Origin: Methanosarcinales archaeon
GTDB lineage: Archaea > Halobacteriota > Methanosarcinia > Methanosarcinales > Methanogasteraceae
DNA: 6,002 bases
Assembly (NCBI GenBank): GCA_030606635.1
Contig: JAUWGA010000108.1
Location: 1-6,002 of the forward strand
Reading direction: 5' to 3'
A program made the position numbers and the translations under genes. Within the stretch, counting starts at the first letter, position 1. Each line of letters opens with the position of its first letter. Below are positions 1 to 5,250 of this stretch, piece after piece. The notes beneath the pieces are model-generated. The model had not been told where the DNA came from. It saw only the letters and a list, made by a program, of their open reading frames with translations, and did not search any database.

Positions 1-950
1 AGCGAGTACGGCTCGATGCTGTGCATGATCATGATGTCCCCGTACCTGACCGTGAAGATCGATGCAAGCACGCTCTCCCAGTATGCCGCACTTATACCAT
101 CGGAACGTTCCCATACAGTCATGGGAACCGCCATCAGCGGATATGCGATATCGGTCTGCCCGTCGATCCCTGCACGCCTGAGTTTCAGGAAGTTCTCAAA
201 GGAGTCCCGCAGCCCGTCTGTCGGGAATGTCCCCGGATCGAGCACGAGATCTGTGATGCCCGCCGACGCAAACGTCAGTGCAAGCGATTTCAAGGCATCC
301 GGATCGTTTGGCGCAGAGAGCACCACAGGAACGTTATGTGTGAGTGCAAGCTCTGCGACATCGCGCCAGTTTTCAGTAGTTGCGGCATAGATCAGTGGCT
401 TCCGATCAGCAGCAACGGCAAGCCCTGCACCAAGAACCTCCGGATCAAGCGAACATAGCAGAAGCGGCAGTTCGGTCATTTCCATCACTTTCGCGGTCGT
501 TTGCGCGAACTGATCCGCATCTCCGGATGTGCATCTGATCGCAACCGCGTCAAGCGTCAGGAATTCTCCGATGTAAAATTTTTTGAAGTTCTGGATATCG
601 TTGACACGCCCCACCAGTTCTTCCTCGCTCATTGTGTCCCACACGTCATAAGCGAAGGCGGTTTTATTAAAGAAGGTCAGCTTGTGCCGATACAGCACAT
701 CATCCCCGCCGATGGTGATCGCATGGTCGCCTGTTCCGATTACGACCTCGCGTATCTCAGGCGCAAGCAGATCGGCGAGCGTGTTATAATTATCGATATA
801 TTCTTCGGCGAGCAGGGGCGGACACTCCTCGACATTCATCGACCGATCGATCAGATGCGAGGCAAACGCCATGCATGTCGGTTCCCCACAGTCCCCGCAG
901 TTGGTCTTCGGCAGGTATTCGTAAGCCTGCAGAGGGCTGTTGATCTTCAT
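1..950 (-). CDS. cdhE: ACDS corrinoid iron-sulfur protein gamma subunit (CdhE), 3' end outside window
   Basis: This is the large subunit of the corrinoid iron-sulfur protein of the acetyl-CoA decarbonylase/synthase complex. In this family it carries the methyl group between tetrahydro(sarcina)pterin and the acetyl-CoA synthase site, in the cytoplasm. I translated 316 uninterrupted codons from the ATG at 950-948; the usual length is about 450-470 residues, so roughly the last third, including the cobalamin-binding end, is missing. The N-terminus shows the four-cysteine Fe-S motif C18-x2-C21-x4-C26-x16-C43, starting in the context LPKTNCGDCGEPTCMAF. It is followed by family-typical stretches GGDDVLYRHKLTFFNKT, LLAPEIREV, DIVLDPGT-like ITDLVLDPGTFPTDG and RYGDIMIMHSIEPYS. 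The start follows the sepF stop by one base and has no clear ribosome binding site of its own, so translation is probably coupled to sepF. Family assignment is very secure; whether the neighbouring ACDS genes lie downstream cannot be seen. Confidence 0.95.
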   Translation of the reverse strand, partial: MKINSPLQAYEYLPKTNCGDCGEPTCMAFASHLIDRSMNVEECPPLLAEEYIDNYNTLADLLAPEIREVVIGTGDHAITIGGDDVLYRHKLTFFNKTAFAYDVWDTMSEEELVGRVNDIQNFKKFYIGEFLTLDAVAIRCTSGDADQFAQTTAKVMEMTELPLLLCSLDPEVLGAGLAVAADRKPLIYAATTENWRDVAELALTHNVPVVLSAPNDPDALKSLALTFASAGITDLVLDPGTFPTDGLRDSFENFLKLRRAGIDGQTDIAYPLMAVPMTVWERSDGISAAYWESVLASIFTVRYGDIMIMHSIEPYS

Positions 951-951
951 A

Positions 952-1347
952 TCAATATGCTGTCGTCTGTCCACCAATCCGTGTACGGTCGATCCTGATG
1001 CCGGTCGGAGTCGTGATCACCATATCCTCGCCGAGTCCTGCGATATCCCCGTGCACATCACTTACTACATCCCGCAGGTCACGAAGCGCGCGTTCGAGTA
1101 TCATCTTGTCCCGCTTTATCAGCGAGATATCGACAATCACGATATTCCCGTCGTATATCTCCTTTCTCAGATCGGGAATTCCATCAAGATTGCTCAGTTC
1201 CGCAACACGTATATACGTCTCTGCCGGCGCATCTTCTATGACCTCATCGTAGTCATCGAGACTGATATTGTGATACTTATCAGTGTCTACAGATTTTTTC
1301 GGCATCGGCGAACCGAGTATCTTTTCTATAATACTTTTATTGGCCAT
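952..1347 (-). CDS. sepF: Archaeal cell division protein SepF
   Basis: A 131-residue SepF-family protein (DUF552/PF04472). In archaea that use FtsZ, SepF anchors FtsZ to the membrane at the division site. Residues about 1-14 (MANKSIIEKILGSP) could form the short amphipathic membrane-targeting helix. An acidic, low-complexity linker follows (about 20-43). The compact alpha/beta SepF domain spans about 45-123, with YIRVAELSNLDGIPDL, the strand GNIVIVDIS, a charged helix DKMILERALRDLRDVVSDV and GLGEDMVITTPTGIRI, where the family's conserved glycine and terminal strand are expected. Length is normal for archaeal SepF. The ATG at 1347-1345 is chosen because a strong ribosome binding site (AGGTGAT, 1357-1351) lies just upstream. 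It is the first gene of a short transcript with cdhE one base downstream. Confidence 0.9.
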   Translation of the reverse strand: MANKSIIEKILGSPMPKKSVDTDKYHNISLDDYDEVIEDAPAETYIRVAELSNLDGIPDLRKEIYDGNIVIVDISLIKRDKMILERALRDLRDVVSDVHGDIAGLGEDMVITTPTGIRIDRTRIGGQTTAY

Positions 1348-1350
1348 GAA

Positions 1351-1357
1351 ATCACCT
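1351..1357 (-). promoter_or_regulatory. Ribosome binding site of sepF
   Basis: The minus strand reads AGGTGAT, matching the archaeal 16S 3' end consensus GGAGGTGATC, with three bases before the ATG at 1347. It fixes the sepF start. Confidence 0.7.
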
Positions 1358-1387
1358 GTGTAATTATGTTAATCTATAACATCCTTC

Positions 1388-1395
1388 TATATTAA
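1388..1395 (-). promoter_or_regulatory. Putative TATA box of the sepF-cdhE transcript
   Basis: The minus strand reads TTAATATA within an AT-rich stretch about 40 bases upstream of the sepF ATG, preceded by an A-rich AAATAGG that could serve as a weak BRE. A start about 25 bases downstream would fall near 1365, leaving an 18-base leader holding the ribosome binding site. The box is nearly symmetric, so it could also work toward the plus strand into the GC-rich island at 1411-1500. This is motif and spacing evidence only. Confidence 0.45.
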
Positions 1396-1410
1396 CCTAT
1401 TTGGTTTACA

Positions 1411-1500
1411 GGGCGGATGCCGCCGCCCATAACCGACCACAGTTCCCACCCAGCCGACTGCTTCTGCTCGGGATGCATCTGGTACAGCTACCTTCGGTCT
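1411..1500 (-). other. GC-rich intergenic island, possible structured RNA or gene remnant
   Basis: No ordinary gene fills the stretch between sepF and the S-layer gene terminator. This 90-base patch is about 63% G+C (57 of 90 by hand count), while 1351-1400 is about 26%. Such islands in AT-rich archaeal intergenic DNA often mark noncoding RNAs. Pairing is visible on the minus strand: an outer stem GACCGA/TCGGTT (1499-1494 with 1436-1431, one G-U pair), small hairpins GGTA/TACC (1492-1489 with 1484-1481) and CCGA/TCGG (1471-1468 with 1457-1454), then a separate GGGCGG/CCGCCC hairpin (1428-1423 with 1416-1411). It also holds a 28-codon minus-strand ORF (1478-1392) with protein-like composition (for example QSAGWELWSVMGGGIRPV), which could instead be a gene remnant. 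It does not fold as a tRNA. Strand and nature are uncertain. Confidence 0.25.
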
Positions 1501-1520
1501 TCGATAAAAGCAATAAAATC

Positions 1521-1553
1521 AAAAAAGACCTGTGAACATGAGCCACAGGTCTT
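1521..1553 (-). terminator. Hairpin plus T-run terminator of the S-layer gene
   Basis: A perfect 10-base inverted repeat, AAGACCTGTG (1525-1534) and CACAGGTCTT (1544-1553), flanks a 9-base loop. Read on the minus strand, the stem runs directly into a run of T (1526-1521) followed by further T-rich sequence. It lies about 30 bases past the S-layer gene stop codons, as expected for its transcription end. On the plus strand no T-run follows, so the signal points one way. Archaeal termination relies mainly on the T-run; the strong hairpin is an addition. Confidence 0.75.
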
Positions 1554-1584
1554 GCAAGAGTCTCCGGTATCCGCCCCTTTCACT

Positions 1585-2184
1585 TCAGCCGTCTAACATA
1601 AGCAACCACAAAAAGTCCGCGATAGCAGACAGAACCCCGAAACCCGGAACAGATTCTGTATGCGCGGCATCAGTTCCAGTCTCCGTCGCAGGATTGTTTT
1701 CCGTTGTACCGGCATCAGGAGGCGAGGCGGGCGCGTCTTCGGAAGTGTCGGTGTCGCCACTGGTATCTGCCACACTGGTTGGCGCGGTGGTTGGGGTGCT
1801 GGTTGCTACCGCAGTCTTGACTGGTGGCGAGGCGGGGTTTCCGGCAGATTCCCTGACTTCCGGAGCCGCACACACGATCCCGGTATAGGCATAGCCCCAC
1901 CACCCCTTCTCAGAAACCCTAAACTTGATCCAATCGCCAAGCAGTTCCTCTCGTTCAAAGAGCGAAAAGGATATTATGTTGGAGTTCTTGAGTGTGATCT
2001 TCTTATTTGTGATCTCTTTCACCTCAAAGTCCCCGTACTCATCGCCGATCCCAATCTTCTTCGGATTATCTGAGTACTGCCGCACCACACTTAGTACCAC
2101 GACATTGGAATCGGTTCCGCGGAACGCCGAATCAACGTGACATGTGAACAGGGTGATATCCTCCACATCGTCGATTGGTCTCAT
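1585..2184 (-). CDS. Downstream open-frame part of the S-layer gene (second half of domain and linker)
   Basis: This is the second open reading frame of the broken S-layer gene. The frame stays open back to an ATG at 2238, but homology-like sequence begins only at about 2175 (IDDVEDITLF), and the in-frame ATG at 2184-2182 is the nearest possible restart. No good ribosome binding site precedes it. It encodes the second half of the S-layer domain, then an acidic, Thr/Ser/Pro/Ala-rich linker of about 80 residues and VPGFGVLSAIA. It ends out of phase as DFLWLLMLDG, lacking the basic tail expected of the sorting signal. As a separate protein it would have no signal peptide and is unlikely to be exported. 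Confidence 0.4.
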   Translation of the reverse strand: MRPIDDVEDITLFTCHVDSAFRGTDSNVVVLSVVRQYSDNPKKIGIGDEYGDFEVKEITNKKITLKNSNIISFSLFEREELLGDWIKFRVSEKGWWGYAYTGIVCAAPEVRESAGNPASPPVKTAVATSTPTTAPTSVADTSGDTDTSEDAPASPPDAGTTENNPATETGTDAAHTESVPGFGVLSAIADFLWLLMLDG

Positions 2185-2764
2185 TGTATACGAAATAATT
2201 CCCCGGTTCGATAACCTCCTCGTACACAGCTTCACCATTTTTATAAATATTTAGATATACTTTATTGCCTTTGAGATCAACCTGTGATGGCACAAGACTA
2301 TACCCTTCCTTAAGTTCCCAGATCTCGCCGGTTGCCAGAGTCTTCTTTGTATTGCCCTCTACTGGCGCATCATATTTGTCGAAACAGATCAGTATCTTAC
2401 TCAAGAGATTCGCCTTATCCGGATCGAGCGAGCGGTAGTCACGGCCCATAAACCAGATAAACCGCATAGGACCCTTGCACGTACTTGTCGTGTAAACCGC
2501 ATCGCCTTCTTCGATCGTCCCGTCACTGGTAAAGTGGAGATCGAGGAATTCTACAGTTGCGTTGGGGAGCGGCTTCTTAATAGAATACTGCAACGCCGAG
2601 AAATTGAGCCCATCGAGGTGCATATCAGAACCGGCCGTGATCGATCCTGGCAGAGCCCGCATCTCTATCGGTTTTGCAGATACGGTGCTGGTACATAGCG
2701 CTACTATCGATAGCACCAGCATTATGCTGATAGTTATCGATTTTAAAGTGTTATTTCTGTCCAT
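2132..2764 (-). CDS. Upstream open-frame part of the S-layer gene (signal peptide and first half of domain)
   Basis: The first open reading frame of the broken S-layer gene, 210 codons from the ATG at 2764. The frame stays open to an ATG at 2830, but that site lies upstream of the transcription start predicted from the TATA box. The 2764 ATG has AGGAGA ten bases before it and begins directly with a signal peptide, so it is preferred. Residues 31-196 follow the S-layer domain up to NYFVYNET. The last 14 residues (NRRCGGYHPVHMSR) are out-of-frame readthrough after the first frameshift. Alone it would give a secreted half-domain without a membrane anchor. Confidence 0.45.
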   Translation of the reverse strand: MDRNNTLKSITISIMLVLSIVALCTSTVSAKPIEMRALPGSITAGSDMHLDGLNFSALQYSIKKPLPNATVEFLDLHFTSDGTIEEGDAVYTTSTCKGPMRFIWFMGRDYRSLDPDKANLLSKILICFDKYDAPVEGNTKKTLATGEIWELKEGYSLVPSQVDLKGNKVYLNIYKNGEAVYEEVIEPGNYFVYNETNRRCGGYHPVHMSR

Positions 2765-2774
2765 TTTATTTATA

Positions 2775-2780
2775 TCTCCT
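2775..2780 (-). promoter_or_regulatory. Ribosome binding site of the S-layer gene
   Basis: AGGAGA on the minus strand, ten bases before the ATG at 2764. It decides this start over the longer open frame from 2830. Confidence 0.7.
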
Positions 2781-2840
2781 ATGCTTTTTCTATATGTATA
2801 GTAGTTATTGTTGCTACTTTCAAAGCACAATAATTCTATG

Positions 2841-2856
2841 TTATATAAAACTTTCG
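2841..2856 (-). promoter_or_regulatory. BRE/TATA promoter of the S-layer gene
   Basis: On the minus strand, CGAAAG (2856-2851, a BRE match) is followed directly by TTTTATATAA (2850-2841, a near-consensus archaeal TATA box). A start about 25 bases downstream would be near 2820, giving a leader of about 55 bases before the ATG at 2764. This is the best promoter match in the window, in keeping with a highly expressed surface protein, and it suggests the gene is or was recently active. Confidence 0.75.
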
Positions 2857-2886
2857 ATGACTCCTGATAAATAATTCAACAAAAAC

Positions 2887-2894
2887 TTTTAATA
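2887..2894 (+). promoter_or_regulatory. Putative TATA box of the FmdE-family gene and transporter operon
   Basis: TTTTAATA preceded by an A-rich ACAAAAAC. Its centre is about 26 bases before the ATG at 2917, so transcription would start at or next to the start codon, giving a leaderless mRNA. A weaker AT-rich alternative (ATAAATAATT, about 2868-2877) would give a leader of about 20 bases. The only SD-like bases near the ATG (TAGGA, 2911-2915) sit too close to be a normal ribosome binding site. Confidence 0.5.
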
Positions 2895-2916
2895 GTATCA
2901 ACAAATATCGTAGGAC

Positions 2917-3522
2917 ATGGACTCTACTGATACTAAATCCATACTCGATACTGCTATCCGGTTTCACGGACACCAGTGCCCCGGACTTGCGATGGGGCTG
3001 CGGGTCTCTCTGGTTGCGTTGAGAGAACTGGGGAAGCCTGCTAAGGACGAGGAGATGGTTGCAATCGTCGAGAATAACTCATGCGGCGTGGATGCTATCC
3101 AGGTGCTGACTGGATGTACGTTTGGCAAAGGAAACCTGATCTTCAAGGATTATGGTAAATACGTCTATACATTCATGAATCGTGAAAACCAGAGGGCAAT
3201 TAGGATTTCTATCAAGAAAGAGGCGCTCATAACGGACAAACATCATCTGGACCTCTTCGCCAAAGTCAAGGAGGGAACAGCAACTCCTGCTGAAATGGCG
3301 GAGTTTAAGCGGTTACACATCGAAAAAAGTAATGTGCTACTGGATCTCCCGGAAGCGGATCTTCTGACCATAGAGGAGGTCACCCCGGAACCGCTACCGA
3401 TGGCGCATATTCACGAATCGGTATGCTGCGATAGATGCGGCGAATCCGTGATGGAGACGCGGATCCGGCTTCTGGGCGGTGCACCACACTGCATCCCGTG
3501 TTTTGAGGAGTTGATGGGATGA
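2917..3522 (+). CDS. FmdE-family protein with C-terminal zinc finger
   Basis: A 201-residue protein of the FmdE family (PF02663), named for subunit E of molybdenum formylmethanofuran dehydrogenase. Most family members stand apart from that enzyme and have no proven reaction; metal binding is the shared feature. The N-terminal domain carries the signature FHGHQCPGLAMGLR (H17, H19, C21), and residues 56-76 show C56-G-V-D-A-I-Q with GC67TFGKGNLIF, giving a likely metal site from H and C residues. The C-terminus has a zinc-finger module, C171-x2-C174 and C192-x2-C195, joined by a linker at about 145-165. It has no signal peptide and is presumably cytoplasmic. Its stop overlaps the start of the solute-binding protein gene (ATGA), so it is the first gene of an importer operon, pointing to metal or chelate handling more than to methanofuran chemistry. 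No other fmd/fwd gene is in view. Confidence 0.88.
   Translation: MDSTDTKSILDTAIRFHGHQCPGLAMGLRVSLVALRELGKPAKDEEMVAIVENNSCGVDAIQVLTGCTFGKGNLIFKDYGKYVYTFMNRENQRAIRISIKKEALITDKHHLDLFAKVKEGTATPAEMAEFKRLHIEKSNVLLDLPEADLLTIEEVTPEPLPMAHIHESVCCDRCGESVMETRIRLLGGAPHCIPCFEELMG
3505..3510 (+). promoter_or_regulatory. Ribosome binding site of the solute-binding protein gene
   Basis: GAGGAG inside the 3' end of the FmdE-family gene, eight bases before the ATG at 3519. It supports that start and translational coupling through the ATGA overlap. Confidence 0.65.
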
Positions 3523-5249
3523 AACGGATACTGATCGCATCCGTAATAATCTGCCTCTGTCTGCTCACGCCCGCAATCAGTGCTGCTGCGGAGCAAGAGG
3601 TCAGGATCGCAGATAAAACTGGTGATTGGGGGAATCCGTCCCCGTATCTTACTTATGCACGGGGACCCGGATACGTGAGAATGCATTTTATCTTTGATAC
3701 GCTTGTATGGAAGAACGAGACCGCAGGTCCGATTCCCTTGCTGGCAGAAGATTGGGAATACTCTTCCGAAGAAGATTCTTACGTCTTTAATCTGGCAGAG
3801 AATGCAAAGTGGCACGACGGTGAGCCAGTGACTGCTGATGATGTCGCCTTTACCATAACGTATATGAAGGAGCATCCTTATGGGTGGGTCGTTCTCGATA
3901 GTGTGGACCGGGCAGAAGTAATAGGTCCGCACACGGTTAAGATATACATGAGCAGCCCGTATGCGCCGTTTATGGAGGATATCGGCGGCACGATGCCGAT
4001 TTTGCCAGAACATATCTGGAAAGACGTTGCAAACCCGATGGACTTTGTGGAGGATGGTGCATTCGTAGGGTGCGGTCCTTTCAAGTACGCCGATTTCAGT
4101 AAGGAGCACGGAACCTACCGGTACGAGGCATTCGACGAGTATCATCTCGGAAGATCGATCATTGACAGGCTGATCTATGTGAAGGCAGGCGACCCGCAGA
4201 TGGCGCTTCAGCACGGCGAGGTTGATTTTGCTGATGTGAAACCCGATATGGCGGATACCATAGGAGAGAGTGGTTTTGTCGTGATAGAGGGTCCGCATTA
4301 CTGGAACAAGAAACTGATGATTAACCTCAACAAAGAGCCGCTTGACAATATCGTATTCAGGCAGGCTCTTTGCTATGCGATCAACCAGAGTGAGTTCGTG
4401 GACAAATCCTTAAGAGGGCACGGAAAGCCTGCAAGTTACGGGCTGATCTCATCTGAGAGCGTGTGGGCAAGCCCGAATGTTCCCAACTACCCGTACAATC
4501 CTGATAAGGCGAAGGAAATGATCTCAACGCTCGGATACGTCTGGGGGGACGACGTCTTCACAAAGGACGGCAAGCCGCTGGAACTTCAGGTGCTCGTCTC
4601 GATGATCGGCGTTGGTGGACAGCCCGCGCCAGACCGTGACGGAGAGATCCTCAAGAACCAGCTCGAAAAAGTCGGGATACGGGTCGATCTGACCTCCCTT
4701 GACACAAAGGTGGTCGATACAAAGGTGATCAACTGGGACTTTGATCTTGCAATCTCAGGACACGGCGGCATCGGCGGTGACCCGAAGATACTCTATGAGA
4801 AGACGATTCAGACGCCGGGAGCCAAGGCAAGTCCGAATACCGCACGATATAACGGGAGCGAGGAGTTAAACGAACTTTTAAACGATCTGATGCACGAGAT
4901 GGATCCCGAAAAGAGGCTTGCTGCGGTCCATGAGGCGCAGAACGTCTACGCAAGGGAACTTCCCGCAATCTCACTCTATTACCCGACGAGCTACTACGCG
5001 TACGATCCTGATGCCGGAGTCGAGTGGTTCTACACGACCGGGGGAATCGCCAAAGGAATCCCGATCCCGCAGAACAAGCTCGCTCTGATCGGGGACGGCG
5101 ATAGCGCGGGCGCGGAAACGACAGAAACCGCAGAAACGGAAACCGGGACCACAGAACAGGCGACCCCGATCGCGCCGGGTTTAGCGATGATCGCAATTCT
5201 GATAGCATTCGCGATAGCGCAGATGAAACGCTCTAACCGGAAGCCCTAA
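3519..5249 (+). CDS. ABC transporter family-5 solute-binding protein, C-terminally anchored
   Basis: The extracellular binding protein of a peptide/nickel-type ABC importer (SBP_bac_5, PF00496; DppA/OppA/NikA relatives). It is 576 residues long, the usual size plus a tail. Residues 1-22 form a signal peptide (basic MKR, then ILIASVIICLCLL, cut near AISA-AAEQ); no lipobox is evident. Family landmarks are AKWHDGEPVTADDVAF (96-111), YVKAGDPQMALQHGEVDF (220-237) and NIVFRQALCYAINQSEFVD (277-295). A Glu/Thr-rich linker (about 526-549) leads to a single hydrophobic segment (555-568) and a basic end, MKRSNRKP. The protein is thus held to the membrane by its C-terminus, as in many archaeal binding proteins; PG at 553-554 recalls PGF-CTERM, but the Phe is replaced by Leu. 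There are several N-x-S/T sites. The substrate could be a peptide, nickel or a chelate and cannot be told from sequence alone. Confidence 0.93.
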   Translation: MKRILIASVIICLCLLTPAISAAAEQEVRIADKTGDWGNPSPYLTYARGPGYVRMHFIFDTLVWKNETAGPIPLLAEDWEYSSEEDSYVFNLAENAKWHDGEPVTADDVAFTITYMKEHPYGWVVLDSVDRAEVIGPHTVKIYMSSPYAPFMEDIGGTMPILPEHIWKDVANPMDFVEDGAFVGCGPFKYADFSKEHGTYRYEAFDEYHLGRSIIDRLIYVKAGDPQMALQHGEVDFADVKPDMADTIGESGFVVIEGPHYWNKKLMINLNKEPLDNIVFRQALCYAINQSEFVDKSLRGHGKPASYGLISSESVWASPNVPNYPYNPDKAKEMISTLGYVWGDDVFTKDGKPLELQVLVSMIGVGGQPAPDRDGEILKNQLEKVGIRVDLTSLDTKVVDTKVINWDFDLAISGHGGIGGDPKILYEKTIQTPGAKASPNTARYNGSEELNELLNDLMHEMDPEKRLAAVHEAQNVYARELPAISLYYPTSYYAYDPDAGVEWFYTTGGIAKGIPIPQNKLALIGDGDSAGAETTETAETETGTTEQATPIAPGLAMIAILIAFAIAQMKRSNRKP

Positions 5250-5250
5250 C

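Larger units (their letters stand above)
1580..2764 (-). pseudogene. S-layer-domain surface protein with PGF-CTERM tail, interrupted by two frameshifts
   Basis: A Methanosarcina-type S-layer protein (S-layer family duplication domain, DUF1608), expected on the cell surface. Start at 2764 is set by a ribosome binding site and a signal peptide (residues 1-30, MDRNNTLKSI... to STVSA). Domain landmarks continue across two frames: GEIWELKEGYSLVPSQVDL and GNKVYLNIYKNGEAVYEE in the first, DITLFTCHVDSAFRGTDSN and IGIGDEYGDFEVKEI in the second. A Ser/Thr/Pro/Ala-rich linker then leads to VPGFGVLSAIA. Dropping one base near 2176 joins the first two parts. Adding one G near 1617 continues the tail as GLFVVAYVRRLK with a stop at 1582-1580, giving a hydrophobic segment plus basic end, which is the PGF-CTERM signal processed by archaeosortase. 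The repaired protein is about 394 residues with one domain copy. It may be a true pseudogene, contain assembly errors, or, less likely, use programmed frameshifting. Confidence 0.8.

Noticed and set aside
501..998. A 165-codon plus-strand open frame, with others at 16-458 and 940-1395
   Set aside because: All lie opposite cdhE and sepF, whose translations match their families throughout.
997..1010. GATGCCGG(T)CGGAGTCG-like similarity to bases near 5010
   Set aside because: A short match between unrelated coding sequences, consistent with chance.
1411..1500. A tRNA in the GC-rich island
   Set aside because: No GGTTCGA-type T-loop, no anticodon arm and no 7-base acceptor stem in either strand.
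1612..1620. Programmed -1 frameshifting at the S-layer gene tail
   Set aside because: CTTTTTG does not meet the X XXY YYZ pattern, since its first base is C, and no downstream stem is evident. A second independent shift upstream makes indels more likely. Kept only as a minor alternative.
1660..2073. A 137-codon plus-strand open frame across the S-layer gene linker
   Set aside because: Opposite the repetitive Thr/Pro/Ala linker, whose skewed codons keep the antisense frames open. No supporting signals.
2704..2713. Perfect palindrome CTATCGATAG
   Set aside because: It falls inside the signal-peptide codons of the S-layer gene. A single 10-base palindrome is expected by chance and no second copy with operator spacing was seen.
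3411..4298. A 295-codon open frame on the minus strand
   Set aside because: It lies opposite the FmdE and solute-binding protein genes, which are clear family members. Its translation is rich in Cys, His, Arg and Ile without any recognisable motif, and no ribosome binding site or promoter precedes it.
4729..5208. A 159-codon minus-strand open frame with many Arg and Ser
   Set aside because: Antisense to the solute-binding protein gene. The composition is that of a GC-rich shadow frame, and the sense strand carries a full-length family protein.
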